The notes beneath the pieces were generated by a model. The model made no database searches. It was not told the origin of the DNA and saw only the letters and a list, made by a program, of their open reading frames with translations. This document shows positions 36,201 through 44,351 of a DNA stretch of 64,000 nt, piece after piece. A program made the position numbers and the translations under genes. Within the stretch, counting starts at the first letter, position 1, and each line of letters opens with the position of its first letter. The stretch spans positions 249,191 through 313,190 of the forward strand of contig PGYV01000002.1 in assembly GCA_002839855.1 (NCBI GenBank), given 5' to 3'. The DNA comes from Candidatus Goldiibacteriota bacterium HGW-Goldbacteria-1. Its GTDB lineage: Bacteria > Oederibacteriota > PGYV01.

Positions 36201-39031
36201 GTATTTCAGGCGACCTGCCTATAGTTCTGGTGCGCGTGGAAGACCCGGAAAATCTTGATATAATCGACCGGCTTATTCAGGCGCATTCATATTGGCGTAT
36301 GAAAGGTTTAAGGGTGGATCTTATTATATGGAACGAGGATCATTCAGTCTATAGGGATGATATGAGCGAGAAGATAAACAGCCTTATATCCAAGAACGGT
36401 CCGGGCATGTCAAACCAGCCCGGAGGAATATTTTTAAGGCGCGCCGATCAGATGTCCGAAGAGGACAAAATACTTATGCAGGCCGTGGCGCGGATAATAA
36501 TTACAGACAGGGGCGGAACACTGGCTGAACAGATAGAACGCATGTCGCACATAAGGCCGCAGCGGCCGCAGTTAAACGTAACTAAAAGGTTTGGTATTGA
36601 AAAAGAAGATGAAGGTATCAGCGAGCGTAAAGACCTTGAATATTTTAACGGACTGGGCGGGTTTACCCGCGACGGCAGAGAGTATGTCATTAATACAGCG
36701 CCCGGCAGAAGAACGCCGGCGCCATGGGCAAATGTGCTGGCAAATAAAAACTTTGGAACGGTAATATCAGAAAGCGGAAGCGCCTATACCTGGAGCGAGA
36801 ATGCACACGAGTTCCGCCTGACCCCATGGAAAAATGACCCTGTTACCGATACCTGCGGAGAAGCAATGTACATCAGGGATGAGGAATCCGGGCGTTTTTG
36901 GTCGCCTACACCGCTTCCCGCGTCGGGAAAAACAGGATATGTATCGCGCCATGGTTTTGGTTACAGTGTTTTCGAACATAGAGAAAACGGGATAGAATCG
37001 GAACTGACTGTTTTTGTCTCTCTTGAACATCCTGTAAAGTTTTCTGTTTTAAAAATAAAAAATCATTCCGGGCGCAGGCGCAGTTTGTCAGCCACATCAT
37101 ACAATGAACTGGTAATGGGCACGCACAGGGATAAATATCACATGCATATTATTACAGAGGTTGACCCTAAAAGCGGCGCTATGCTTGCGTACAACCATTA
37201 CAATAAGGAATTTCCGGACAGGGTTGTATTTCTTGATACAAGCGAGACCGCCCGTTTTGTAACAGGAGACAGGCACGAGTTTTTGGGAAGAAACGGGTCT
37301 ATGGGTTCGCCGGCTGCAATGTATAAAGACAGGCTGTCGGGTAAAACCGGCGCGGGATATGACCCCTGTGTAAGCGCGCAGGTTAAATTTGAATTAAATG
37401 ATAATGAAGAAAAGGAAATAGTATTTCTATTTGGTTCAGGCAAAAGCCCTGACGAGGCGCGTGAAATACTTCAGAGCTATAACGGTTCAGCATTGGTGCA
37501 TAAAGAACTTGAAAATGTATGGGAACACTGGAAAAGAAGCCTTGGCGTAATTTATGTTGAAACACCGGATAATTCCGTTAATTTTCTTGTGAACGGCTGG
37601 CTTCAGTATCAGGTAATAAGCTGCCGTTTGTGGGGGCGCAGCGGTTATTATCAGTCAGGCGGCGCTTATGGTTTCAGGGATCAGCTGCAGGATGTTATGG
37701 CGCTTATGCATTCTCATCCGGAAATGATAAGGGAACAGCTGCTTACTTTTGCCTCTCATCAGTTTACAGAAGGTGATGTTCAGCACTGGTGGCATCCGCC
37801 GTCAGGAAGGGGCGTCAGAACAAAGTGTTCTGATGACTATTTATGGCTGCCTTTGGTTGCTTCTGTATATGTTATGGAAATCGGAGATACGGGAGTATTA
37901 AATGAAAAAGTGCGTTTTCTGTATGGGCCGCAGGTAAATCCCGATGACGAGTCATATTACGGCATGCCGGGGATATCAGAAAACCGGGGAACTCTTTATG
38001 AACATTGTGTTGCGGCAGTCAGGCACGCTTTAAGATACGGAATACACGGGCTTCCGCTTATTGGCAGCGGAGACTGGAATGATGGCATGAATCTGGTTGG
38101 TAAAGACGGAAAAGGCGAAAGTGTCTGGCTGGCATTCTTTCTGCATAAGGTACTTATGTCTATGTCGCAAATGGCAAAGCAGCACGGGGATGAAACTTTT
38201 TCCGATGAATGCCTTGAAGAAGCCGCAAAGCTTTCTAAAAATATAGATAAAAACGCGTGGGATGGAAAGTGGTATCTGCGGGCTTATTTTGACAATGGAG
38301 AGCCGCTGGGTTCTTCGTTAAATACAGAGTGCCGTATAGATTCTATTCCGCAGTCATGGGCCGTTATTTCCGGTGCGGCAGATCCGGCAAGGGCAAAAGA
38401 AGCAATGGACAGCGTGGATAAACTGCTTGTTGACAGGCAGGGCATGCTGATAAAACTTTTTACCCCGCCTTTTGATAAAACTTTAAATAATCCGGGGTAT
38501 ATAAAAGGCTATGTGCCGGGCGTAAGGGAAAATGGGGGGCAGTATACACACGCTGCTGTGTGGTCTGTAATGGCATTTGCCGCGTTAAAAGACAGATCAC
38601 GGGCGTGGGAACTGTTGAATTTAATAAACCCCATCAGGCACAGCGATACGGCAGAAAAATCCGCCTTATATAAGGTGGAACCATTTGTTATGGCCGCTGA
38701 TGTGTACGGTGTTGAATCTAACACGGGCCGCGGCGGCTGGACCTGGTACACGGGTTCTGCTTCGTGGATGTATCAGCTTATTGTCAAGAATCTGCTGGGA
38801 ATTCAGCTTAAAGTTGACCGGTTATATTTTGAACCGTGCCTTCCGAAAGACTGGCAGTCATTTAAGGTTCATTACCGTTTCCGGGAAACTTTTTATCACA
38901 TATCACTGCAAAGGTCGGGGGCAGAAGATAAAGTAATATCGGTAACTGTTGACGGCAACGCGCATCAGGATTTATCCATCCCGCTTGTTGATGACAGAAT
39001 AGAACATACGGTGGAAGTGGTAATAGGGTGA
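30266..39031 (+). CDS. Cyclic beta-1,2-glucan synthase (NdvB/Cgs-like)
   Basis: 2921 residues, close to the size of the known NdvB and Cgs enzymes. The layout is intact. The N-terminal region and first membrane segments (about 415-470) are followed by a GT84-type glycosyltransferase with the DTDTRMP motif at residue 639 and the RRRRWIRGDWQ segment near 784. More membrane segments follow, then a glucoamylase-like region with SESGYNKVDVTMAYQYRSFG. The C-terminal GH94-type phosphorylase regions include GSGDWNDGMN, where the candidate catalytic Asp is about residue 2606. In proteobacteria these enzymes initiate, elongate, cyclise and trim periplasmic beta-1,2-glucans involved in osmoadaptation. 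Here it is a single gene with its own promoter and an AAAGGAGGAG site. Confidence 0.93.
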   Translation: MRGFFTDLPRKIQEIFTINLPAKKIINEQPLRAELFSMDQFELHAKFLAEKHDVSLKKTREKLLIRLKDNEQILLRTNKMLNEADKAKNTITPAGEWILDNYYLIEEQIRLAQKFFPKVYSRELPGLSSGPMSGYPRVYDIAMEIVSHGDGRIDVKGLTAFISSYQTIKKLKLGELWAIPIMLRLALIENLRRVSVYMMVTQVDRDKADYWANRILEVAVKDTDNYIHEIAAMAKDNPPMSDSFVSEFVRRLQGQSANIDLPLNWLEKKLSEQGETVERLIRSTSRKQAANQVSIANTIESLRLLEGTDWHEFVEALSAVEEVLRKDPYGVYGTMSFETRDAYRHVIEKLANKSRLTEEDVALRALQIASLAAADNKGKDASAHIGYYLIDKGLKQLYSELKIRFPISALLQAKKTALSMSLYTGSIVLFTCIGLAAGLFLAGILGLRGWLNYAILSIPLLFVTSQTVVSIINWISTIIVKPNNLPKMDFSKAITAGAHTLVVVPTLLNNRQGIESLIENLEVSYLANKDPQISFALLTDFKDALQENMPEDESLLSFVIEGVETLNNKYPGKDAEIFYFFHRNRKWNPREKLWMAYERKRGKLSELNMLLRGNGKDKFSVIKGDVQHLQDVKYVITLDTDTRMPRDAVKNLVSIICHPLNKPVYDEEKKRVVSGYGILQPRVEAGYPGENPSAFVKIFGGETGIDPYTKAVSDVYQDLFFEGSFIGKGLYEVDAFEKCLKDRLPENLILSHDMLEGCYARCALVTEVELHEKYPTAYLKDVSRRRRWIRGDWQITQWLFSTVPGFNGKKVKNPLSFLSQWKILDNLRRSLVPVSVFIIFLSGWIMFKSSWPWTIYIILLSGLPIPVKLMYDAGRKPEGISMESHMSALSASLTNRGLQFLLSFVFIVYEAYYNIAAVVTTFWRKFITRSKLLEWNTFAETELAGNITAFDYVRKMIAAPFAALLCAASGCVKSDLPAVMILISWMASPLVAYIISRPVSLRRDVLSASKKLFLRMCARKTWRFFEEFVTARDNFLPPDNFQEEPLGMPARRTSPTNIGLSLLSNLTAYDFGYISMAVMLDRTKKTLGTMNAMEKYRGHFYNWYSTETLKPLLPLYISSVDSGNLTGNLLVMRSGILEMRGEKIISFKIIDGLLDTLNLIVESFKEPVKNTSAASRETAVRIEARLKRMGDKLLSVPETLPELHMLIRHLSAECSKMIIDLDFMGLVKTKKWGMAFEKHCYHCLEDMVYMAPWLQLPTEIPGMWDKDEEKQNEMRAILREELRHLETIPVLNDAARLELKLIPLIDKILNSSEYSNDEKTWFMALKDAVSRAGTRAYERIAIIEELALSCGEMSNVEYDFLYNKSKHLFHIGYNAGERKTDASCYDLLASESRLASYIAIAQGSVPQEHWFMLGRLLSKRGGDPVLVSWGGSMFEYLMPLLIMPDYEGTLLNRTYKAIVGRQIDYARRNEVPWGISESGYNKVDVTMAYQYRSFGVPDSGFKRGLAEDLVIAPYASAMALMVEPEKACENLELLKDNGFEGDYGFYEAIDYTPARLATDENYSVVKSYMAHHHGMSFLSFAYVLLNRPMQRRFLADPMFKATELLLQERVPVDVPFLYDTEVTGPLRQVEEREALLRVFTNPDTPTPEIHLLSNGKYSVMVTNAGAGYSRWKNIAVTRWREDAALDNEGTFVYLRDVKTGDFWSAAHQPTLKKSKNYEAVFSQSRAEFKRRDFNIDTHTEIVVSPEDDVELRRINITNRSRDKRRIEFTSYAEAVLNYPEADQAHSAFSNLFIQTEVIKPYQAIICGRRPRSENEAYPFILHLMAVHGNSTTPASYETDRSKFIGRCGTTADPAAMHDKGVLSGTQGAVIDPVLSIRGCVELDSQESAVIDYVTAVCGSMEDAKKLIEKYRDRNLADRVFNLSWTHGQVALQQINATEAEAQLYGRLAGAIVYANPAWRAAASVLKKNLRGQPDLWGYSISGDLPIVLVRVEDPENLDIIDRLIQAHSYWRMKGLRVDLIIWNEDHSVYRDDMSEKINSLISKNGPGMSNQPGGIFLRRADQMSEEDKILMQAVARIIITDRGGTLAEQIERMSHIRPQRPQLNVTKRFGIEKEDEGISERKDLEYFNGLGGFTRDGREYVINTAPGRRTPAPWANVLANKNFGTVISESGSAYTWSENAHEFRLTPWKNDPVTDTCGEAMYIRDEESGRFWSPTPLPASGKTGYVSRHGFGYSVFEHRENGIESELTVFVSLEHPVKFSVLKIKNHSGRRRSLSATSYNELVMGTHRDKYHMHIITEVDPKSGAMLAYNHYNKEFPDRVVFLDTSETARFVTGDRHEFLGRNGSMGSPAAMYKDRLSGKTGAGYDPCVSAQVKFELNDNEEKEIVFLFGSGKSPDEAREILQSYNGSALVHKELENVWEHWKRSLGVIYVETPDNSVNFLVNGWLQYQVISCRLWGRSGYYQSGGAYGFRDQLQDVMALMHSHPEMIREQLLTFASHQFTEGDVQHWWHPPSGRGVRTKCSDDYLWLPLVASVYVMEIGDTGVLNEKVRFLYGPQVNPDDESYYGMPGISENRGTLYEHCVAAVRHALRYGIHGLPLIGSGDWNDGMNLVGKDGKGESVWLAFFLHKVLMSMSQMAKQHGDETFSDECLEEAAKLSKNIDKNAWDGKWYLRAYFDNGEPLGSSLNTECRIDSIPQSWAVISGAADPARAKEAMDSVDKLLVDRQGMLIKLFTPPFDKTLNNPGYIKGYVPGVRENGGQYTHAAVWSVMAFAALKDRSRAWELLNLINPIRHSDTAEKSALYKVEPFVMAADVYGVESNTGRGGWTWYTGSASWMYQLIVKNLLGIQLKVDRLYFEPCLPKDWQSFKVHYRFRETFYHISLQRSGAEDKVISVTVDGNAHQDLSIPLVDDRIEHTVEVVIG

Positions 39032-39035
39032 ACTT

Positions 39036-39105
39036 AGTTACAAGTTACAAGTTACAAGTTACAAGTTACAAGTTACAAGTTACAAGTGGCAAGTTACAAG
39101 TTACA
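39036..39105 (+). repeat. Heptamer array AGTTACA x10
   Basis: Ten tandem units of AGTTACA; seven are perfect, the eighth reads AGTGGCA, and two more perfect units follow. A second, degenerate array of four units in the opposite orientation occurs at 39498-39525. The two arrays flank the four-helix-bundle gene. Confidence 0.95.
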
Positions 39106-39135
39106 GTAATAACTTAAAAAAATAGATGACTAAAG

Positions 39136-39543
39136 TTATATGCGATTATGTTTAGCTGTTTTAATTGATGCGTGTATCATGGCTGCTATTTCGTCAGCTT
39201 CTTTGTATAGAACTGTTACACTAGACTCTATTACTAAAGCTGATTCAACTAATAATTCAAACCAATGCTTGCTTTCATCAATTTCTTCGGCAACAATGCC
39301 CAGCTTTGCGATAAATTCAGCAGTAGAACGTGCTTTTTTAGCGGCACGGTAATTAGCCGACACCGACGTTGCGCTTCTTAAAAGTTGATTGCCTAACGAT
39401 TTATAAATATGATCATAAGGAAAGTTTTTTACAAGTTTTATGACATCAACTGCAAATTTCTTTGTCCTGTTTTTTAACTGATCTTTTTCATTAAGTTGTA
39501 ACTTGTCACCTGTTACTTGCAACTTTATATCCCCACTTTCCAA
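39136..39543 (-). CDS. Four-helix-bundle protein (S23 / 23S IVP family)
   Basis: 135 residues read from a TTG; there is no internal ATG before the conserved part, so the true start is unsure. The core [33 protein letters not shown] and [17 protein letters not shown] is typical of the small four-helix-bundle family that includes proteins encoded in 23S rRNA intervening sequences and Avd-like proteins of retroelements. The first residues ([11 protein letters not shown]) are encoded by a degenerate heptamer array, probably not original protein sequence. The gene overlaps the 3' end of comM by 19 bp. Function is not established for stand-alone members. Confidence 0.8.
   Translation of the reverse strand: MESGDIKLQVTGDKLQLNEKDQLKNRTKKFAVDVIKLVKNFPYDHIYKSLGNQLLRSATSVSANYRAAKKARSTAEFIAKLGIVAEEIDESKHWFELLVESALVIESSVTVLYKEADEIAAMIHASIKTAKHNRI
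39498..39525 (-). repeat. Degenerate inverted heptamer array (4 units)
   Basis: Four 7-base units read on the minus strand as AAGTTGC, AAGTAAC, AGGTGAC and AAGTTAC. They are the inverse of the long array at 39036-39105 and code for the N-terminal KLQVTGDKL of the four-helix-bundle frame. The array abuts the comM stop codon. Confidence 0.75.
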
Positions 39544-41078
39544 TGCTCTCTGTCCAGGCTTCTGTACTGAATGGCTTCCGCAATGTGGGTGGATGTAATA
39601 TCCTCCGCGCCTTCTAAATCCGCTATTGTCCGTGATACTTTTAAGACACGGTCGTAGGCACGGGCGGATAGCCCTAAATTCTCTATTGCTGTTTTTAATA
39701 ATGCCTGCGATTCGTTATCCAGCTGGCAGAACTTTCTTGTGTGCCTTGGGCCCATGTGGGCGTTAAAGAAAACTCCGGATTTTTCAAACCTTTTTTCCTG
39801 GGCTTTACGCGCTGCGTTTACGCGCTGCCGTATTGACGCTGAAGTTTCCGCCTCTGCTTTTGACGCCAGTTCGTTATATTCCACTACCGGGACTTCCACA
39901 TGAATGTCAATTCTGTCCAGAAGCGGGCCGGATATTTTGGACATATATTTTTCACGCTGAGCCGGCGTGCAGGAACAGCTTTTGGTAGGGTGCGTGGAAT
40001 ATCCGCAGGGGCAGGGGTTCATTGCGGCAAACAATACAAACCTTGCCGGATAAGTTATAGAAACAGCCGCGCGTGAAATTGTCACATGCCCGTCCTCTAA
40101 CGGCTGCCTTAAAACTTCCAGCACGTTTCTGTTAAATTCAGGCAGCTCATCAAGGAATAAAACGCCGTTATGCGAAAGCGACACTTCGCCGGGTCGAGGT
40201 ACGGCGCCGCCGCCTATTAACCCGGCGTCAGAAATTGTATGGTGCGGTGAGCGGAATGGGCGTGTGGCAATAAGCGCGGTTTTTTCGCGCATGTATCCGG
40301 ATACGCTGTGTATTTTAGTTGTTTCAATTGCTTCGGTTAAATTCATTTCCGGCAGGATAGTGGGGAACCTGCGGGCAAGCATTGTCTTGCCGGAACCGGG
40401 AGGCCCTATTAAAATTATGTTATGTCCGCCGGCGGCGGCTATTTCCATTGACCGCTTAACGTGCTGCTGGCCTTTAACCTCTGAAAAATCAATGTGATAA
40501 ACTGAAGCCCTGGAAAAAACTTCTGTGATGTCTATTTCGTGCGCGTCAAGGGTAATTTCCCCGTTTAAAAAGTCAAATACCTGCCTGAAGTGTTTTACCG
40601 CAAATACATCAATTCCTTCCACCACAGCTGATTCATCGGCGTTGGCAAAGGGGACGATAATGCCTTTATAACCAAGGTTCTTTGCAAGCAGCGACATTGA
40701 CAATGCGCCTTTGACAGAGTTAATAGAGCCGTCAAGCGACAACTCGCCGGTTATCATGTAGTTTTCAAGTTTAGCGGTGTTTAAGGTGCCGCAGGCGGCT
40801 AAAATGCCTATGGCTATGGGCAGGTCAAACGAAGGCCCTTCTTTTTTGCGGTCAGCAGGGGATAAATTCAGGGTAATTTTCTGGTTGGGGGGAAACTCTA
40901 TCATGGAATTGGTAATGGCCGACTTCACCCTGTCTTTGCTTTCTTTGACGGAAGTATCGGGAAGGCCGACAATTGAAAAACCCGGAATTCCAAAGGTCAT
41001 GTCTGTTTCTACTTCCACTTCATAAGCGTCAATGCCTAAAATAGATGCGGATTTAACTTTGCTTAACACAATAATCAC
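39525..41078 (-). CDS. comM: ComM/YifB-type magnesium-chelatase-like AAA+ ATPase
   Basis: 517 residues. The N-terminal ChlI-like domain ([40 protein letters not shown]) is followed by the AAA+ domain with Walker A GPPGSGKT at residues 225-232, the [12 protein letters not shown] Walker B region, [14 protein letters not shown], and the C-terminal helical Mg-chelatase domain. Known relatives are hexameric helicase-like proteins that promote branch migration during natural transformation. The start is GTG at 41078; a second GTG three codons in is possible. A GCCGCATGCGGC palindrome lies upstream (41090-41101). Confidence 0.93.
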   Translation of the reverse strand: MIIVLSKVKSASILGIDAYEVEVETDMTFGIPGFSIVGLPDTSVKESKDRVKSAITNSMIEFPPNQKITLNLSPADRKKEGPSFDLPIAIGILAACGTLNTAKLENYMITGELSLDGSINSVKGALSMSLLAKNLGYKGIIVPFANADESAVVEGIDVFAVKHFRQVFDFLNGEITLDAHEIDITEVFSRASVYHIDFSEVKGQQHVKRSMEIAAAGGHNIILIGPPGSGKTMLARRFPTILPEMNLTEAIETTKIHSVSGYMREKTALIATRPFRSPHHTISDAGLIGGGAVPRPGEVSLSHNGVLFLDELPEFNRNVLEVLRQPLEDGHVTISRAAVSITYPARFVLFAAMNPCPCGYSTHPTKSCSCTPAQREKYMSKISGPLLDRIDIHVEVPVVEYNELASKAEAETSASIRQRVNAARKAQEKRFEKSGVFFNAHMGPRHTRKFCQLDNESQALLKTAIENLGLSARAYDRVLKVSRTIADLEGAEDITSTHIAEAIQYRSLDREHWKVGI

Positions 41079-41138
41079 CTGTAACTGCGCCGCATGCGGC
41101 CCAGCCCCTCTATGTTTTTATAACTGAATCTTAAATTA

Positions 41139-41594
41139 TTATTCTATCCAGAAAGATATTACTTCCAGATTTTTGTTTGCCTGGCGCAGCCTGTTGCATA
41201 AAACACGCACAAGTATGTCAATTACTTTTAACGCTGTCTGCGGATATTTCTGCCTTAAAATCAGGTAGTTGGTGCGGGAAATTGAAATTACCACGGAATC
41301 GCCCGCGGTTTTTGCAGCGGCAGAACGGGGCATTCCGTCTAAAAGCGCCATTTCGCCGAAAAATTCCCCGGGATTAAGCACCGCTATGGTGTTTTCCTGG
41401 CCTTTAATTTTTTTTGTTATTTTTACCGAACCGGATTTTAATATGTACATTTTATCTCCGGGCCCTTCTTCCGGAAAAATGGTTTCATTTGGTTTAAGAT
41501 TTTCTTCAGCGCATACGCTGTTTAAAGCTTCTATATCCTGCGGGGTTAAATCTTTAAAACCTTTTGATCCTGACAGAAAGTCAGCTGTTCCCAT
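41139..41594 (-). CDS. Stand-alone cyclic-nucleotide-binding domain protein
   Basis: 151 residues forming one cNMP-binding domain: YILKSGSVKITKKI, then the phosphate-binding cassette GEFFGEMALLDGMPRSAAA with Glu81 and Arg90 in the positions that contact the cyclic nucleotide. There is no helix-turn-helix or effector domain, so it is not a classical Crp. It could be a regulatory subunit for an unknown partner, or bind cAMP or another ligand. It has its own promoter and an AGGAGGGT site, and is followed by comM. Confidence 0.85.
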   Translation of the reverse strand: MGTADFLSGSKGFKDLTPQDIEALNSVCAEENLKPNETIFPEEGPGDKMYILKSGSVKITKKIKGQENTIAVLNPGEFFGEMALLDGMPRSAAAKTAGDSVVISISRTNYLILRQKYPQTALKVIDILVRVLCNRLRQANKNLEVISFWIE

Positions 41595-41631
41595 ATAAAG
41601 TACCCTCCTATAATTAATCTTTAATTTTTAT

Positions 41632-41660
41632 AGAATATCACGCGGTATAAACAATGGCAA
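41632..41660 (-). promoter_or_regulatory. Promoter for the cNMP-binding gene
   Basis: On the minus strand TTGCCA (41655-41660) and TATTCT (41632-41637) are 17 bp apart with a TGA extension, about 40 bp before the start. Confidence 0.5.
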
Positions 41661-41680
41661 CTGCAAAATATAAAGAAATA

Positions 41681-43351
41681 TCAGTAGAAACTGCGTGTGA
41701 TTTTGGGCGGCGGGGGATTGTCGTCTTTTTTAGGCACCATTGGTTTTATGGGTTCTTCCGGTTTTACAGTTATCTGCCGGTTTGTAACCGCGGCTTCATT
41801 GAATTCAGGCATGGAATCAGTGGGTACAGGCGCGTCTGACCCCACAGCTTTTATTATTGTTTCCCGGTATGCTTCCGGCGGAAAATAAGTGTTATTCTGT
41901 GCGGGCGATGCTGAAGGGGGCTGCGGGGTTTCAAACAATGAAGGGCCTTCAAGTGATATAACCTGTATGGATGGTTCCAGCATAAAGCTGTTATTAACAT
42001 GTGCGGACTCTTCAAAAGTGGGAAGTTCTACAACCTGCGGGCCGCTGTCAATTACCTGAAAATCATGCGTGTTCACGGTGGGGGGGATAACAGGCGGCGG
42101 GATAACAGGCGCGACCTGCATTGCAGCGGCTGATTCTGCGGCCATACGGGCAGCCTGTTCCTGTTTTATTTTCTCGCCAAGTTTTTTCATATATTCACTT
42201 CTATCATCTTCTGATTCGGCAGTGGTGTTAATAACCGGGGCAGCCACAGGCGGCACAACAACTGCCTTAACCTCCGGCGGTGTTTTAATTTCGTGTTTTT
42301 CTTCCTGTGGTTTTATATATCTGCTGAATAATTTCTGCACTTCTTCATAGGGTATCTTTTTTAAATCGGCAATACGCGAAATGCAGTCGTCCACAATTGC
42401 CCCGGATTCCTGAATACGTATTTGCGTGGTGAATTCAGCAATTGCCTTATCTGTATTGCCCCTGTTCTGATAAATCTGGGCAAGCATATAATGCGCGTTG
42501 GAATAAGCAGGGTCAAGTTCCACTGCTTTTTTGTAAGCTTTTACAGCCGTATCCGGATTTTCCATTTTGTCATATAGAAGCCCGATAGTGTTATATAGTT
42601 TGGCGTTTTTGGGATTAAGATACGCGGCGCGTTCAAGGGCTTTAATTGCCAGCATGTAATTTTCTTTGTGCTGGTAGGCATAACCAAGGTTTATATACGC
42701 GCTTATATAGTTGTTATCAATTGAAAGCGCCTGGTTAAAAGAAGCGACAGCTTTGTCGTACATATGCTGTTCAAGATAAGCCATTCCAAGGTCATGCATT
42801 GTTTTTGCTTTATTCATATTTTTCTTTGCGGCTTCTTCAAGCTTCTTTATGGCATCATCCATTTCGCCGCCTTTAATAAAGGCGTCAATTCCAAGGTGAT
42901 AAAGCCGTTCGCTGTAAGCGGGATTAAGGTCGCCGGCTTTTTTGAAATTTATAAGCGCGTCCGCGTAACGGCCCATATCGTAAAGCAGGTTGCCCATGTT
43001 GTTGTATAACAGGGCGGCATCGGGGTTGTTTTCAACGCCTTTCTGATATACGAAAAGGGAATCGCTGTACTTGCCCTGGCGGGCAAATAAAAGTCCAAGG
43101 CTGTTATACGCCTCTGTGTGTTTGGGATTGGTGTTTATAAGTTTCTTAAAAAGCGCATAGGCGTTTTTATACTGGCGCATATCAGAAAATATGAAACCCA
43201 GGTTAAAAAGGGCGTCTTCATCAGCCGGATCCATTTTCAGGATCTTTTCAAACTCTTTTATTGCTTTGTCGTTTTCGTTTTTGTTTTCATATTCAAGGCC
43301 TTTTTTCAGAAATTCCTGTTTCTTTTCTTCTTCTGATTTAAAGAGCGCCAT
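41681..43351 (-). CDS. TPR-repeat protein with proline-rich tail
   Basis: 556 residues, cytosolic. Residues 10 to about 340 are tandem TPR units of 34 residues, about nine or ten, for example YNSLGLLFARQGKYSDSLFV, YNNMGNLLYDMGRYADALIN and YNTIGLLYDKMENPDTAVKA. The rest (about 360-556) is low-complexity, rich in Pro, Val, Glu and Ala, and likely disordered, ending near PPPPKITRSFY. It lies 24 bp downstream of the barrel-protein gene, so it is probably in the same operon. A protein-interaction scaffold is likely; the partner is unknown. Confidence 0.85.
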   Translation of the reverse strand: MALFKSEEEKKQEFLKKGLEYENKNENDKAIKEFEKILKMDPADEDALFNLGFIFSDMRQYKNAYALFKKLINTNPKHTEAYNSLGLLFARQGKYSDSLFVYQKGVENNPDAALLYNNMGNLLYDMGRYADALINFKKAGDLNPAYSERLYHLGIDAFIKGGEMDDAIKKLEEAAKKNMNKAKTMHDLGMAYLEQHMYDKAVASFNQALSIDNNYISAYINLGYAYQHKENYMLAIKALERAAYLNPKNAKLYNTIGLLYDKMENPDTAVKAYKKAVELDPAYSNAHYMLAQIYQNRGNTDKAIAEFTTQIRIQESGAIVDDCISRIADLKKIPYEEVQKLFSRYIKPQEEKHEIKTPPEVKAVVVPPVAAPVINTTAESEDDRSEYMKKLGEKIKQEQAARMAAESAAAMQVAPVIPPPVIPPTVNTHDFQVIDSGPQVVELPTFEESAHVNNSFMLEPSIQVISLEGPSLFETPQPPSASPAQNNTYFPPEAYRETIIKAVGSDAPVPTDSMPEFNEAAVTNRQITVKPEEPIKPMVPKKDDNPPPPKITRSFY

Positions 43352-43375
43352 TGAAATAACCCTGTAAGTTACGCA

Positions 43376-44218
43376 TTAGTAATTCATTAAAACGCCGGCG
43401 CCTATTACAAGCCCGCTGAAATCAAAAGCAATATCGTTTTCGGATGCATTTATGACAGTATCAGTTTCAATATATGTACCTTTTGCTTTCATCGTAGGCA
43501 GGTTAGCTATTCTATAACCGGCTGTTATTCCTGCAGAGATAGCGGTATTTATCATGTAGTCAAGCCTAAGGTCAAAGTCAGCGGCAAAGCATGAACCATA
43601 AATTTCTGACCTTTTCGGAACATTGGCTGTTCCGCCCACGTTTTCTTCAAACGTACCGTTTGCCCAGGCGTAGCCCGCGTAAGCGCCCGCTGAAATTATA
43701 AAATCAAGGTCAGTCAGGTAATAACTGTAAGTTAAACCGGCCATTACCGGAAGCAGTGAAACATCAATTTTATTCAAAGTACCTGTGCCTTCCGCGAAAG
43801 CTTTGATAAATTCAACTCTTGGGCCGGCTGACAAACACTGAAGAATTTTGATTCCAAAATCAACGCCCACTAAAAGCGCTGATTTAATCTGCTGAATATT
43901 GGAATTTGATGCAAACTTATTATAGTCAGCCATATTTAGGGTTGTATATCCCGCGAAAAAACGGACATCGCCAAAATAAATAGACTTGCTTGCTTCGTCA
44001 GGAAGGGCGGGGGATGTTTCCGGCTGTTCTGCTCCTTTTGTATCAAGTTCTTCCGCTTCTTCCGCGGCTTCGGCTTCTTCTGCGGAAGGTTTTGTATCTT
44101 CAACACTTACTTTTCCGGATTGAATATCCGCGTCAACAGGAAGTGTTTCTGCGGCAAAAATCGCTGCAGGAATAAAAAAAAGTAATAAGGCGGCTAAAAG
44201 TATTGCATATCTTTTCAT
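43376..44218 (-). CDS. Predicted outer-membrane beta-barrel-like protein A
   Basis: 281 residues with a signal peptide (KRYAILLAALLLFFIPAAIFA). A Glu/Ala-rich linker (EDTKPSAEEAEAAEEAEELD) follows, then about 180 residues of alternating strands (IYFGDVRFFAGYTTLNMAD, GVDFGIKILQCLSAGPRVEFI, LTYSYYLTDLDFIISAGAYAGYAW) ending in FDFSGLVIGAGVLMNY. This pattern fits a small outer-membrane barrel. It resembles the neighbouring gene at 44352 in layout, so the two are probably distant paralogs. The start at 44218 is preceded by a GGGGGT site; the frame begins further upstream. Confidence 0.75.
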   Translation of the reverse strand: MKRYAILLAALLLFFIPAAIFAAETLPVDADIQSGKVSVEDTKPSAEEAEAAEEAEELDTKGAEQPETSPALPDEASKSIYFGDVRFFAGYTTLNMADYNKFASNSNIQQIKSALLVGVDFGIKILQCLSAGPRVEFIKAFAEGTGTLNKIDVSLLPVMAGLTYSYYLTDLDFIISAGAYAGYAWANGTFEENVGGTANVPKRSEIYGSCFAADFDLRLDYMINTAISAGITAGYRIANLPTMKAKGTYIETDTVINASENDIAFDFSGLVIGAGVLMNY

Positions 44219-44247
44219 GTTGTACCCCCACAATTTTTATTTATATT

Positions 44248-44277
44248 ATTATAACATTAAAGACAGGTGAAAATCAA
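44248..44277 (-). promoter_or_regulatory. Promoter for barrel-like protein A
   Basis: Minus-strand TTGATT (44272-44277) and TATAAT (44248-44253), 18 bp apart with a TGT before the -10 box. Confidence 0.5.
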
Positions 44278-44285
44278 AAGTAAAA

Positions 44286-44330
44286 ATATAAAAGCGGCAG
44301 GGTGTTTATCACGCTCTGCCGCTTTTATAT
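44286..44330 (-). terminator. Intrinsic terminator after barrel-like protein B
   Basis: Perfect 15-bp stem (ATATAAAAGCGGCAG with CTGCCGCTTTTATAT) around a 15-base loop. On the minus strand, after the stem, comes a T-rich run. It closes the 44352-45128 gene before the promoter of the next minus-strand gene. Confidence 0.8.
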
Positions 44331-44351
44331 GAAGGGTAATTTATGTAACTG

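Larger units (their letters stand above)
39036..39525. mobile_element. Candidate IVS-like unit: 4HB gene between inverted heptamer arrays
   Basis: The four-helix-bundle gene lies between AAGTTAC-type heptamers on the plus strand (39036-39105) and the same heptamers on the minus strand (39498-39525). A transcript could pair its two ends, as in intervening sequences of 23S rRNA. The right edge is at the comM stop codon. No transposase is visible. Mobility is inferred from this layout only. Confidence 0.35.

Noticed and set aside
39036-39105. Short tandem repeats as a CRISPR array
   Set aside because: Units are 7 bases with no spacers and no cas genes, so this is a simple heptamer array.
39136-39543. 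Diversity-generating retroelement accessory (Avd)
   Set aside because: No reverse transcriptase or template repeat is nearby; only the general four-helix-bundle family fits.
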